NCBI RefSeq assembly: GCF_001444505.1
Contig: NZ_LNDJ01000118.1
Coordinates: 1 to 64,000, forward strand
Reading direction: 5' to 3'
Origin: Psychrobacter piscatorii
GTDB taxonomy: Bacteria; Pseudomonadota; Gammaproteobacteria; Pseudomonadales; Moraxellaceae
Length of the DNA stretch: 64,000 nucleotides
Part shown: positions 37,272 through 46,384 of the stretch, piece by piece
How positions within the stretch are numbered: position 1 is the first letter of the stretch
How the letters are laid out: the number at the start of each line of letters is the position of its first letter
The notes under the pieces: generated by a model
What the model saw: only the letters and a program-made list of their open reading frames with translations
Databases searched by the model: none
Told to the model about the DNA's origin: nothing
Program-made: the position numbers and the translations under genes

Positions 37272-37961
37272 ATGACTTTTGACAGCGTATTTATGGCGAC
37301 CTTAGCAGCCGTACTCCTAACCTTGGTGGCACACGTCATTGCACGTGTGTTAGCGCGTAAATTATCATGGTTACCAATGGTAATTACCGCGCTCGTTTTG
37401 GTACTGGTCTTCTTATTTTTATTGCAATGGGATTATGACAACTACTACAGCGCGGCAAAGCCTATATTCGATCATCTATTAGGATATGTCACAGTACTTT
37501 TGGCGGTACCACTAGCCGCAATGAACTTTAAAGGACTGCCTGTCAAAAAGCTCTCTTTGATCGTTGCTATTGCTAGTGTCATTGGTGCCCTACTGCCCAT
37601 GTCATTGGCTTATCTATTTTCATTGAGTCACGACAGCATACTTGCTTTTGCTACCCGTTCTGTGACTACTCCCATTGGCCTCAGTGTTGCCGATTTAATC
37701 AATGCGCCATTAGCACTGGCGAACCTGATCATCATCGTCTCAGGTCTCATTGGCGGCGCTGTCGCCCGTTTTTTGTTTCGCGGTATCAATGATGATCGAG
37801 CTAAGGGTCTTGCACTTGGACTGGCGGCTCACGCATTTGGTACAGTAGAAGCTTGGCAAATCAGCCATACAGCAGGACGATATGCGGCATTTGGACTGGC
37901 AGTCAATGGTTTGGTCACTGCCGTTTGGGTGCCTGTATTTATCAGTACGTTAGGCATCTAG
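37272..37961 (+). CDS. LrgB/CidB-family membrane protein
   Basis: A 229-residue protein with seven or so membrane helices and the LrgB signature regions: LPVKK, RSVTTPIGLSVAD, GLIGGAVARFLFRG and GLALGLAAHAFGTVEAWQ. GGAGAG precedes the ATG, and the gene forms an operon with the CidA/LrgA-like gene. Related plant and bacterial LrgB proteins are linked to glycolate/glycerate or pyruvate transport, so a small-organic-acid transporter is possible. Confidence 0.9.
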   Translation: MTFDSVFMATLAAVLLTLVAHVIARVLARKLSWLPMVITALVLVLVFLFLLQWDYDNYYSAAKPIFDHLLGYVTVLLAVPLAAMNFKGLPVKKLSLIVAIASVIGALLPMSLAYLFSLSHDSILAFATRSVTTPIGLSVADLINAPLALANLIIIVSGLIGGAVARFLFRGINDDRAKGLALGLAAHAFGTVEAWQISHTAGRYAAFGLAVNGLVTAVWVPVFISTLGI

Positions 37962-38459
37962 ACCGATTTTGCTTACCGCTTTGATAGATGACTGAGCACT
38001 ATTTTATCATTCCAATCATTGTTTTTATTGCTTACTCAGCAACGAGATTCATTGAAATGATATTTGGCTCATCTGAGCGTTGTCATCACCTTTGCATTGT
38101 AGAGAATTAAAATAAGGCATGCATCAAAAAGTGCTTGCCTATCATCCGATATAAACAGGTAGTTAATAAGCTTCAAACATATAGCACTTTGATTTATTTG
38201 AGTTTGTTCAATGATAAAAATTTGATTTTACAACTTATTTTATCAATCTGATGCGGCAAAAAGTTATTATATGTTATAGTAAGCAACTATTATTTTTTGT
38301 ATCTATTGCAAGTGGTTCTTGTTAGACGTGGTATTTGCTAGGTGGCTATATCGATGACGAGCTATAAAATCCTGCAACCCTGATGACCGCTTAAGCGCGT
38401 AAAATGGCGCGTCTATAGGCAAAACAATTTGCTATTATTCGATAAAAAGTGATAACACT
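37962..38459. other. 498-base intergenic region upstream of the lytic transglycosylase
   Basis: AT-rich. AGGCATGCA...TGCTTGCCT near 38116-38141 is an imperfect hairpin that may end the lrgAB transcript. TATAGT near 38274 is a possible -10. I recognise no riboswitch or small gene. Confidence 0.4.
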
Positions 38460-39269
38460 ATGATAAATGCTGCTACTCTGATTACTCGCTGTTTGTCTCC
38501 TATTTTATTAAGTGCGATTGCCCTCTCTACTTTTTCTATTGCTGCCAACGCTGGCAATATGTATATCTACAAAGACAAAGGTGGACAAGTACTACTGACC
38601 AACGTCAATCCTAGTGGCAATTTTGACAAATTCACTAAAAAAGTTAAAGTCACTTATTATAAAGACTCTAAAATGTATGACGGTAGTAATAGTAGCAATA
38701 ACTATGGTAGCAGTGCCGCTAGCAATAGTGGTAGCCGCAATGCTTACGACAGCTACATTCGCGCCTCTGCTGAACGTCATGGCGTAGATCCTGCCCTTAT
38801 GAAAGCAATGATGCATACCGAATCCGCTTTCAATCCCAATGCTCGCTCACCAGTCGGCGCACAAGGCCTCATGCAGTTAATGCCTGCCACTGCCCGCCGA
38901 TTTAAAGTAAGTAACCCTTGGAACCCTGCAGACAATATTGAAGGCTCAGCCAAATATATCGCTTGGCTCATGCGCCGTTTTAACAACAATGTAGAATATG
39001 CAGTAGCTGGCTACAATGCAGGTGAAGGCAATGTCGACAAATACGGCGGTATTCCTCCTTTTAAAGAAACCCGTAACTATGTGCAAAGAGTCATGAGCCG
39101 TTATCATAGTTTATATAAGAATGATGCTGGGCTATCTGGCGTCAGTATGAGTGCCAGCAATCAAACGAGTAGCACCATTAACAGTGGATTGCGCAACGTC
39201 AGTTACGGCACTAGCAATAATGTGAATAGTGCCAGCTATGCTAACTCAGCTTATGATGCTTTACGCTAA
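38460..39269 (+). CDS. Exported lytic transglycosylase (SLT domain)
   Basis: A 269-residue protein that should cleave peptidoglycan glycan strands. Signal peptide ends at ANA-G (about residue 31). Next comes a short DUF4124-like segment (MYIYKDKGGQVLLTNV), a Ser/Asn-rich linker (about 74-95), and the SLT domain (about 97-215) with catalytic Glu 121 in HTESAFNPNARS, GAQGLMQLMPATA, AGYNAGEGNVDKYGGIPPF and ETRNYV. The C-terminus (about 220-269) is a Ser/Asn low-complexity tail. A soluble periplasmic enzyme is likely; no lipobox. Confidence 0.94.
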   Translation: MINAATLITRCLSPILLSAIALSTFSIAANAGNMYIYKDKGGQVLLTNVNPSGNFDKFTKKVKVTYYKDSKMYDGSNSSNNYGSSAASNSGSRNAYDSYIRASAERHGVDPALMKAMMHTESAFNPNARSPVGAQGLMQLMPATARRFKVSNPWNPADNIEGSAKYIAWLMRRFNNNVEYAVAGYNAGEGNVDKYGGIPPFKETRNYVQRVMSRYHSLYKNDAGLSGVSMSASNQTSSTINSGLRNVSYGTSNNVNSASYANSAYDALR

Positions 39270-39315
39270 GCTAGAGCTAAGCCAGAAATAAAATAGACCA
39301 GTGACCTAAAAAGTC

Positions 39316-39360
39316 AGACACAAAAAAACCCGTTAAGAAATTAACGGTTTTTTTTGTGTC
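39316..39360. terminator. Bidirectional terminator between the transglycosylase gene and tsf
   Basis: A long stem formed by GACACAAAAAAACC-GTTAA and TTAAC-GGTTTTTTTTGTGTC around GAAA, with one bulged C. Confidence 0.88.
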
Positions 39361-39453
39361 TGGACGCTTTATATCGTGATATATCATCAGTAATAAAGAC
39401 AAGCTGTGAGTACTAAATCAGCACTCACAGTATTTTCCAATATGACTCAGTTC

Positions 39454-40335
39454 TTACTTGTTAGCAGCCTGAGTTGCAGCAACTTCAGCAGCGAAGTCTT
39501 CTTGCTTCTTCTCGATGCCTTCACCAACTTCTAGACGTTTGAAACCAAGTACTTTTACGCCTTCAGCTTTTAGGACATCACCAACTTTTTTGTCGTTGTC
39601 CATAACGTATGGCTGACGTAGCAAAGTTACTTCGTCTAGGTACTTACGTAGGCCACCTTCGATCATTTTTTCAACGATGTTGTCAGGCTTGCCAGACTCT
39701 TTTGCTTTGGCTTCGATGATGTCTTTTTCGCGTGCCAATACGTCAGCAGCCACGTCTTCGTCATCTACAGCAACAGGGTTGAATGCTGCAATGTGCATGG
39801 CAAGGTTTTTGCCAGTGTCAGCGTCGCCACCTTCATAAGAAACCACGACACCGATACGTAGACCATGGCGGTATGCAGCGATGTTAGCGCCTTCAAGTAC
39901 TTCAACACGGCGAACCTGAATGTTCTCACCGATTTTTTGTACCAAAGATACGCGTGCTTCTTCAACCGTCTGACCATCGCCATAAGGCAGTTCAGAGATA
40001 GCAGCAACGTCAGTGACATCGTTTTCTAGTGCAATGTTGGCCACTTTTTCTGCAAATGCAGTGAAGCTGTCGTCTTTTGCAACGAAGTCAGTTTGGCAGT
40101 TAACTTCTAACAAGAATGCTTTGTTTTCGCCTTGAGCGATGATGATAGCGCCGTCAGCTGCGATGTTACCCGCTTTTTTAGCTGCTTTTGCTTGACCAGA
40201 TTTGCGTAGGTTATCAATGGCAACTTCAACATCACCGTTTGATTCTTCTAACGCTTTTTTACATTCCATCATGCCAAGACCAGTACGGTCACGCAATTCT
40301 TTTACCATTTTGGCAGATACTTTTACTTCTGTCAT
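39454..40335 (-). CDS. tsf: Elongation factor Ts
   Basis: Guanine-nucleotide exchange factor for EF-Tu. The 293-residue product starts at the ATG at 40335 (AAGGTGA five bases upstream) and shows [32 protein letters not shown], and the C-terminal KLDEV-like [15 protein letters not shown] region. Its normal partner rpsB lies upstream on the same strand, but 377 bases away, which is unusually long and includes a hairpin. Confidence 0.97.
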   Translation of the reverse strand: MTEVKVSAKMVKELRDRTGLGMMECKKALEESNGDVEVAIDNLRKSGQAKAAKKAGNIAADGAIIIAQGENKAFLLEVNCQTDFVAKDDSFTAFAEKVANIALENDVTDVAAISELPYGDGQTVEEARVSLVQKIGENIQVRRVEVLEGANIAAYRHGLRIGVVVSYEGGDADTGKNLAMHIAAFNPVAVDDEDVAADVLAREKDIIEAKAKESGKPDNIVEKMIEGGLRKYLDEVTLLRQPYVMDNDKKVGDVLKAEGVKVLGFKRLEVGEGIEKKQEDFAAEVAATQAANK

Positions 40336-40712
40336 AAGAGTCACCTTAGTATAGTTATGTATAAGAGCACTGTATTTCTAAGTGCTGTATTTCTATTCGA
40401 TATCTTCGTATTACTTAAAATCTAGCAGGACAGCTCATTTTGAGTCATTACTAATATAGCCATCAATGATGTCAAAAAGATAACATCTTAAAAACATAGC
40501 CCTATAGCCAGTACGAACGATAATACTCGCCCATTAGCTACTCGGTTATGTATAACGGCCTCGTTAATAATGGGCTATTCAATAACAAGGCATGACGAGT
40601 AAAACTACATCATGCCTATTATGAGCTTATACGCTGTTCATAACATTATATGGATGCTGATAGTCATACTATCAAGACATCCTTACAAAGTTAAACTTTT
40701 TAACTCAGCTAT
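40336..40712. other. Long rpsB-tsf spacer
   Basis: 377 bases with no gene on either strand that I would accept; it contains the hairpins noted and probably a tsf-specific promoter. Confidence 0.45.
40588..40617 (-). terminator. Hairpin in the rpsB-tsf spacer
   Basis: AGGCATGA (40588-40595) and TCATGCCT (40610-40617) pair. On the minus strand TTGTTATTG follows. A partial terminator or attenuator between rpsB and tsf. A second, longer-range pair (AGCCCATTA/TAATGGGC near 40530-40577) lies beside it. Confidence 0.5.
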
Positions 40713-41498
40713 TTACTCTGCTGGAGTTGCCGCTTCTTCTGCAGCTGGTGCTTCTTCAGTAGCAGATGCTTGCTCAGCTTTACCGCCAGCTTGAGTTTGT
40801 GCGTATTCTTTACCAGCGATGATCGCATCAGCCATAGAAGTTACGTACAAAGTCACAGCACGGATAGCATCATCGTTAGCTGGGATGATGTAGTCAACGT
40901 TGTCTGGGCTAGAGTTAGTATCAACGATACCGATAACTGGGATACCTAGGTTTTTGGCTTCTTTAATCGCGATGGCTTCGTGATCTACGTCTACAACGAA
41001 GATTGCATCAGGTAGGCCGCCCATGTCTTTGATACCGCCTAGTGAACGCTCAAGTTTTTCCATATCGCGAGTACGCTCTAGCGCTTCACGCTTGGTTAGC
41101 TTCGCAAAAGTACCGTCTTCTGATTGCTTTTCAAGCTCTTTTAGACGGTTGATTGACTGGCGTAGTGTTTTCCAGTTAGTCAACATACCACCTAACCAGC
41201 GATGGTCAACGTATGGCATACCAGCACGAGCTGCCTGCTCACGTACGATACCGCTTGCAGCACGTTTAGTACCAACAAATAATACTTTGTTTTTCTTAGC
41301 AGCTAGGCCGTTTACGTAAGTCAACGCTTCGTTGAACGCTTTTACGGTGTGCTCTAAGTTGATGATATGGATCTTATTACGCGCACCAAAGATGTATGGA
41401 CCCATTTTTGGGTTCCAAAAACGTGTTTGGTGACCAAAGTGAGCGCCAGCTTGTAGTAAGTCGCGCATTTCGATTTTGGTTGGATTCTTTGTAGCCAT
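40713..41498 (-). CDS. rpsB: 30S ribosomal protein S2
   Basis: A 261-residue S2: [87 protein letters not shown]. The C-terminus carries an Ala/Glu/Pro tail (about 240-261), a little longer than in enterics. The upstream leader has structure suggestive of S2 autoregulation. Confidence 0.97.
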   Translation of the reverse strand: MATKNPTKIEMRDLLQAGAHFGHQTRFWNPKMGPYIFGARNKIHIINLEHTVKAFNEALTYVNGLAAKKNKVLFVGTKRAASGIVREQAARAGMPYVDHRWLGGMLTNWKTLRQSINRLKELEKQSEDGTFAKLTKREALERTRDMEKLERSLGGIKDMGGLPDAIFVVDVDHEAIAIKEAKNLGIPVIGIVDTNSSPDNVDYIIPANDDAIRAVTLYVTSMADAIIAGKEYAQTQAGGKAEQASATEEAPAAEEAATPAE

Positions 41499-41550
41499 GA
41501 GAATATATCCTATTGGTTGGGTTATGCCTCCACATCACAAAAACAGCCTA

Positions 41551-41628
41551 TTTGGCGACACGCATCTGCTACTGACTAGTCTTTATTACTAAAGCCCTAA
41601 TGGTTCGCAAATTAATCAAGTCGCCAAA
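41551..41628 (-). promoter_or_regulatory. Candidate rpsB mRNA leader structure
   Basis: TTTGGCGAC (41551-41559) and GTCGCCAAA (41620-41628) can pair into a 9-bp stem enclosing 60 bases, starting about 52 bases before the rpsB ATG on the minus strand. In gammaproteobacteria the rpsB leader folds into an S2-binding autoregulatory element, and position and size fit. TAAAAT on the minus strand at 41744-41739 is a possible -10, giving a leader of about 230 bases. Proposed by position, not by consensus match. Confidence 0.45.
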
Positions 41629-41823
41629 CACCCAGCAATTTTTTGCCATGATGTGTGTGTCATTGGTTGGTTTAAAAAAGAAGCTATGGTCAGATTCAAA
41701 AAAACTTCAAATCTAAACTATAAAAATAGCTGCGCTGTATTTTACCACATAATACCTTAAAGTCTCCAGCAGTTTATTCATAGTGCCTCAATGCGTTACA
41801 GACACAGTAGATCGGTGGTGCAA

Positions 41824-41855
41824 TAAAAAAAGCGACACATTCGTATCGCTTTTTA
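41824..41855 (-). terminator. Terminator of the SBP-CheA-CheY-CheX operon
   Basis: AAAAAGCGA pairs with TCGCTTTTT around a 10-base loop; on the minus strand T-run then ATTG follows. It closes the five-gene unit starting at 46384. Confidence 0.85.
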
Positions 41856-41895
41856 TTTCTGGCTTTAGACTTTATATGAATGGTTTCATATTAGA

Positions 41896-42345
41896 TTATG
41901 CAATACAGATACCAATCACAGCCTTGTAACCGCGCCATGTGAATGGCGTGATATAGCTTTGGCGATCTCTAGGTAAGTAAGACACACTTGGTGCGCTTTC
42001 AACAATCTGCGGCGGAGAGATAATGAATTCAGAACCAAATTCTGTACGGGCATTACCAGAGATAGTATTGGCCATTTCACCCAGCAAGTCTTTCATCATC
42101 GTGATCGAAGAGTCAGGCTCACCCATCACATTTATCACTTCTCGCAACATTACGCTTGGTGCGCTGACATAGACACAGCCTTCAAGAGGCCCTGATATCT
42201 TAATGACACCACTATAATCAAAACCAATCGCCGTTTTATTGTTGTTCAAATAAGGGGTATCGATAGATACTTCTGAGCCGTCGATCTGTGCAAAAAATGC
42301 ATTGATCGAGCTTAGAAACACACCCAACTTTTCTACTTTAAACAT
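41896..42345 (-). CDS. CheX-like phosphatase, second copy
   Basis: A 149-residue protein with the CheX fold: N-terminal helix, ISGPLEGCVYVSAP strand region and the helix DLLGEMANTISGNARTEFG carrying the catalytic ExxN pair (Glu 90, Asn 93) that positions water to dephosphorylate a CheY-type receiver. C-terminal strands follow (SYITPFTWRGYKAVIGICIA). It is about 40 per cent similar by eye to the gene just upstream, so the two arose by duplication. Last gene of the operon; weak ribosome site, 38 bases after its paralogue. Confidence 0.85.
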   Translation of the reverse strand: MFKVEKLGVFLSSINAFFAQIDGSEVSIDTPYLNNNKTAIGFDYSGVIKISGPLEGCVYVSAPSVMLREVINVMGEPDSSITMMKDLLGEMANTISGNARTEFGSEFIISPPQIVESAPSVSYLPRDRQSYITPFTWRGYKAVIGICIA

Positions 42346-42383
42346 AATATATTAATATCCATCTGTATTACGTGACAGCAGCA

Positions 42384-42833
42384 TTAGTCCTGCAAACAAA
42401 CCACAATCTCGCCAACTTGTGAGTGCCAAGTGATGGGAATGATAAAAGAACGCTCATCGTTCGGCAACACAATACTTTGCGGTGCGCCTTTGAACACAAA
42501 CGGCACAGAGATATGAAATTCAGAGCCGAACTCTTTACGCGCATTACCCGAAATCGTGTTGGCAACTTCACCAGCCAAATCGATGTAGTTTTCCTCACTC
42601 TTATCAGCTTCACCCATGCTGTCCAATATTGAAGACAGTAATTGACGAGTTGCCGAAAAATACACCACGCCTTTTTGTCCACCTGATATACCAATAACGC
42701 CTGTATAATCGTGGACTTTTGGCTGTTTGTTTTCTAACAAGTAAGGCGTATCAGCAATTAGCTCTTCTCCACCAAACTGATTAAAATAGTTACTAATAAT
42801 ACTCAAAAAAATCTGTAGCTTTTGTTCTTTCAT
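42384..42833 (-). CDS. CheX-like phosphatase, first copy
   Basis: A 149-residue CheX-like protein with DLAGEVANTISGNARKEFG holding the ExxN pair (Glu 89, Asn 92), preceded by VIGISGGQKGVVYFSA and followed by RSFIIPITWHSQVGEIVVCLQD. Expected to hydrolyse the aspartyl-phosphate on the CheY-like protein encoded 30 bases upstream. Two copies allow either heterodimers or two different receiver targets; CheX of Thermotoga acts as a dimer. Confidence 0.87.
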   Translation of the reverse strand: MKEQKLQIFLSIISNYFNQFGGEELIADTPYLLENKQPKVHDYTGVIGISGGQKGVVYFSATRQLLSSILDSMGEADKSEENYIDLAGEVANTISGNARKEFGSEFHISVPFVFKGAPQSIVLPNDERSFIIPITWHSQVGEIVVCLQD

Positions 42834-42863
42834 AATGGCATCTGCTTTAATCGATGAATGGTA

Positions 42864-43226
42864 TTAGTCTTGCATCAGCTCATACAAAGACTCCACGAGC
42901 TCCTCTTCTGAGAAAGGCTTGCACAAGAAACCGCTGGCACCTAGTGATAAAGCTTCGATACCAGTGGCCTTATCAGACAACGCTGATACGACCAAAATGC
43001 GTACATCAGGATCAATCGCAATGATTTTTTCGATACATTCAAGACCATCCATTTGTGGCATGGTCAAGTCCATCGTGATCACGTTAGGACGATGAATGTT
43101 AAATTTTTCAATGGCTTGAACGCCACTAGTTGCGGTAGCAACCAGCATGAACTTTCCTGAATCGTATGCGCGCTGAATACGGTTTCTGATAATATTTGAA
43201 TCATCAACAATCATTAATTTATGCAT
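42864..43226 (-). CDS. CheY-like single-domain response regulator
   Basis: A 120-residue receiver domain alone: acidic pair Asp 8/Asp 9 (MIVDDSNIIRNRI), phosphoacceptor Asp 53 (ITMDLTMPQMDG), conserved Ser in VVSALS and Lys in LCKPFSEEE. No output domain, so it must signal by protein contact. It sits between the kinase gene and two CheX genes, and is the obvious phosphoryl acceptor of one and substrate of the others. Resembles the receivers paired with CheX in other bacteria. Confidence 0.93.
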   Translation of the reverse strand: MHKLMIVDDSNIIRNRIQRAYDSGKFMLVATATSGVQAIEKFNIHRPNVITMDLTMPQMDGLECIEKIIAIDPDVRILVVSALSDKATGIEALSLGASGFLCKPFSEEELVESLYELMQD

Positions 43227-43288
43227 AACTTGTCTATTACCTTTAATGAAATGCTTGTCGTCCCTGACAATATCGTTACTGTTTTTAA

Positions 43289-45499
43289 TTAAGCTTTAGG
43301 TAAAGTGATGACAAACCGTGTCATTTGACCCAGCTCACTATTCACATTCAGCTTGCCATTGTAGTCTTTTACTTGTGCTTTGATGATATCAAGTCCAACC
43401 CCGCGTCCACCATCTTCATCTGCGTTTTCTTTGGTAGAGAACCCAGAAGAAAATAACTGCTTGAGTAAATCGCCTTGACTGAGTTGACTTGCTTCTTCCT
43501 CACTAAAGCGACCTTCTGTGCTTAGCTTATTACGGATGCTGTCATAATCGATACCTTGACCATCATCTTGTACGACCAGTGTGACATCTGAACCATTGTC
43601 TTGTACTTCTAAGTCAATCGTTCCGACTTCAGTCTTACCAGCCGAATGACGAACACTTGGTGCTTCGATACCGTGCACAACTGCGTTTCGTAGTAACTGG
43701 ATACTAATTTCTTTGATTGGCTTCGCAAGATGCGCCGGTATGTGAGTTTGCGCCAGTGTCGTGCTTTTTAGCTGCACATGCTTGCCTTGTCTAGCGGCAA
43801 TCTCTTTTACAAACTCATTGTAAAAAGACAGTCGATCATCATTACTTTCACCGCCTAGATCAATATCTAAACCGCCATCAGTGCTGTTGCTACTCGCTGG
43901 CTGACTATTTACCGCAGCTGTTTTTGCCACGCTGTCTTTTAAAGCAGAATCGCTTAATGGGGCTTGCGTATTGGCTGTCGCCGCTTTAGGTGGTGCTGAG
44001 CGGTTGATGCGTTCACCCAAGGTCGCAATGGTATTTGATAGACTTAGTAAGTCATCTAAGTGTACTGCCAACTGTAAGAAATCATTACCCGATAGCTGAC
44101 CTTGATTTTGCAAGGCATGCAGCTTATCTTCTGCCTCTGAGGCGATTTTGGTAAAGCTATGCAATTTCAACGCAGAAGCTTCACCTTTCAAGCTGTGCAT
44201 TTCACGATAGATCGCATTTAGTTTGCCTTCAAGCTCGTATTGTGAGCTACCAGGGTTTTTCAAAATGTTGTTCATACGCTCGATATGCGCTTGGGTGTTG
44301 CTAATAAACTCATTAATGATCTTTGGATTTACATTCAAGATAGTGGTTAACATCTCAATCTGCATATCGTTTTGCGAGCGTTCTTTTTCTAAACGCTGTT
44401 CTAAGTAAACGGCATCTGACACATCGTTGACGTTAACCAAAATACGCGCAATGTCTTTATCTTCATAAACACGTGAGAATTTAAAGTCTAAGAAGCGATT
44501 GTTAAGTCCTTTATCATCAGAGCTGTTATGTAGCATCACTTTGTGCAAAGGATTTAGAGAATCTACCAATTTTTCTTTAACTCGAGGATTATAAAGCTGC
44601 TCAATGAACTGCTGAGTGGTCTTAAGATCTTTGTCAGAAATACGACCACGCAAGACGTTGGTAAAGTTTTCTCCTGCCAATCTATCAGAACCAACGATAC
44701 TGTTTAGGGCGCGAGAGTGCTGCTGACCAATATTTAAGTCTTTGTCCAGTAGGAATAGGCCCGTATTTACCGTTTCCATAATCTCTTGCGTTTCACGACG
44801 AGCAGCAAATGCCTCAGCATCGGTCTCACGTAAGCGGCGTACAAAGAAGAATACGAAGATCAAGAAGTAAGCAAAAATCGCAACAACCCCAAGTGCCTGA
44901 ATTAGACGAATGGTATTGGCTTGGCGCTCTGCGTCATCAAACACTTCGTTGGTCAAATCATCTAATGATTCGTTCATTAGCAAACTTGAGGTTTTTGCCT
45001 GCTCTACCGCCTGAGTCAAATCATCTGATGAATCGACCAGTACGTTATCAGCATCTTTTAAGTAAGTTTCAATTCTAGGCTCAAGTAGCTGCCATTGCTC
45101 GTTTGCCGCTTGTACATTTTCTTGCGCACTACCGCTAACGCTCGGTAATTTGTACGTTTTGCCATCAGCATCGTCGGTAATCGTGCCGCCTTCTCCGATA
45201 GCCGTCAACGTATTGTTAATTAGTGCTGTATTCTGTTCCAAACGCTCTAATACACGCTGAATGTGCGGCGAGCTGGTATCTTCACCGTAACTGCTATCCA
45301 AATCGAACAAATCTTTAATAACTGACTGTGCGCTGTTTGCTACTTGGTTGGTCTGATCAATCAATACCGTGTTTCTTTCAAGCAAGCTTGAGGTATAGAA
45401 AGTAAATACAAGCAAAGCACCGATCAAAGACAAAAACAGTGCAATCGAAATAATCAAGCCGCGATAACGTTTGTTATCTCCATTATTTATTGTAGCCAT
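43289..45499 (-). CDS. Membrane-bound CheA-like histidine kinase with own sensor region
   Basis: A 736-residue protein. Helix 1 (about 14-36), a periplasmic region (about 37-200) reminiscent of helical PilJ/four-helix sensors, helix 2 (about 201-221), and a PAS-like domain (about 240-360). Then come a histidine phosphotransfer domain with His 435 in REMHSLKGEASALKL, and a CheA-class ATPase: N-box LLRNAVVHGIE (Asn 605), G1 DDGQG (645-649), FSSGFST, G2 GGRGVGLD (697-704). There is no C-terminal CheW-like P5 domain, which ordinary CheA uses to join receptors. It therefore merges receptor and CheA in one chain. AAGGGA precedes the ATG, only 12 bases after the binding-protein gene. Confidence 0.9.
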   Translation of the reverse strand: MATINNGDNKRYRGLIISIALFLSLIGALLVFTFYTSSLLERNTVLIDQTNQVANSAQSVIKDLFDLDSSYGEDTSSPHIQRVLERLEQNTALINNTLTAIGEGGTITDDADGKTYKLPSVSGSAQENVQAANEQWQLLEPRIETYLKDADNVLVDSSDDLTQAVEQAKTSSLLMNESLDDLTNEVFDDAERQANTIRLIQALGVVAIFAYFLIFVFFFVRRLRETDAEAFAARRETQEIMETVNTGLFLLDKDLNIGQQHSRALNSIVGSDRLAGENFTNVLRGRISDKDLKTTQQFIEQLYNPRVKEKLVDSLNPLHKVMLHNSSDDKGLNNRFLDFKFSRVYEDKDIARILVNVNDVSDAVYLEQRLEKERSQNDMQIEMLTTILNVNPKIINEFISNTQAHIERMNNILKNPGSSQYELEGKLNAIYREMHSLKGEASALKLHSFTKIASEAEDKLHALQNQGQLSGNDFLQLAVHLDDLLSLSNTIATLGERINRSAPPKAATANTQAPLSDSALKDSVAKTAAVNSQPASSNSTDGGLDIDLGGESNDDRLSFYNEFVKEIAARQGKHVQLKSTTLAQTHIPAHLAKPIKEISIQLLRNAVVHGIEAPSVRHSAGKTEVGTIDLEVQDNGSDVTLVVQDDGQGIDYDSIRNKLSTEGRFSEEEASQLSQGDLLKQLFSSGFSTKENADEDGGRGVGLDIIKAQVKDYNGKLNVNSELGQMTRFVITLPKA

Positions 45500-45511
45500 A
45501 TCAAACGTCCC

Positions 45512-46384
45512 TTAGTTTGCTTGTTCAGTGGTGGCAGAAGCACTAGCCGTTGGACTTGTAGTCTCACCAAGCCAGCGAGCTTCAATCTCTTTAAACTTAC
45601 CTTCCGCTTTTAGCTTGGTAATACCGTCATTGATTTTGTTAATGAGCTCAGTATTACCTTTTGCCATCAAAATAACCTGCTGTGCTGATGGATTGTCTTG
45701 CCCTTCATAAGGAACGATGGTTACTTTTTGCTCAGGATGGTTTTTTGCCGTATATTGCAAGATAGGTAGATCATGCAAAATCGCATCTACTTTGCCTTGC
45801 ATTAAATCTTCATACAATAAAAAGGCAGTCGTTCTGGTCGAGAAGTTGTTGTACTTACCCATTTGCTGTGCTTGATCGACCTGCTTAGAGCCTTCCATTG
45901 CAGAGATGTTTTTGCCTTGCAAATCATCTAGGCTGTTAATATTTAATTCTGGTTTTGCATACATGATGGCGGCAGGGTTAAAGAAGTAAGGCTGAGACAA
46001 CCCGTACTTAGCATCACGCTCATCTTTATAAGAGATGCCTGAGATCGCTAAATCACGACTGCCCGACTCTACTGTGTCGAACATGTTTTGCCATGTTTCT
46101 TTATAAAACTCGACTTTGAACCCTTCTTCTTCGCCAAGCGCGCGAATAGAGTCAATGTCAATGCCCTGCATATTGCCATAGTCATCCTGGAACGAGAATG
46201 GAGGCATGGTCCCTGTGGTTGCTACTTTTAAAACTGGCGCTGAATCTGGAAGGCTACTGACAAACTCCTCCTGCCCTTCTGCAGGCGTGTTCTCAGCAGC
46301 AGTACTTTCTGGTGTACTAGAGTTGCTGCATCCAAAGATACCTACGCTTAAAACGACTGGTAATATTCGGTATAGCTGCTTCAT
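45512..46384 (-). CDS. Periplasmic solute-binding lipoprotein (SBP family 3)
   Basis: A 290-residue protein with a lipoprotein-type signal (Cys near residue 19 in GIFGCSNSS), a Ser/Glu/Ala-rich spacer, and the amino-acid-type binding domain: LKVATTGTMPPFSFQDDYGNMQGIDIDSIRALGE split over 52-86, DLAISGISYKDER, DDLQGKNISAMEGSKQ, DAILHDLPILQYTA. No permease or ATPase genes are present, so it is not part of a visible ABC transporter. It is the first gene of the operon and probably presents a ligand to the kinase's periplasmic region. AAGGAT precedes the ATG. Ligand unknown. Confidence 0.92.
   Translation of the reverse strand: MKQLYRILPVVLSVGIFGCSNSSTPESTAAENTPAEGQEEFVSSLPDSAPVLKVATTGTMPPFSFQDDYGNMQGIDIDSIRALGEEEGFKVEFYKETWQNMFDTVESGSRDLAISGISYKDERDAKYGLSQPYFFNPAAIMYAKPELNINSLDDLQGKNISAMEGSKQVDQAQQMGKYNNFSTRTTAFLLYEDLMQGKVDAILHDLPILQYTAKNHPEQKVTIVPYEGQDNPSAQQVILMAKGNTELINKINDGITKLKAEGKFKEIEARWLGETTSPTASASATTEQAN

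Larger units (their letters stand above)
41499..41895. other. Region between rpsB and the CheX-like gene
   Basis: 397 bases containing the rpsB leader and promoter on the minus strand and, at the far end, the terminator of the CheX operon. No further gene seen. Confidence 0.5.
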
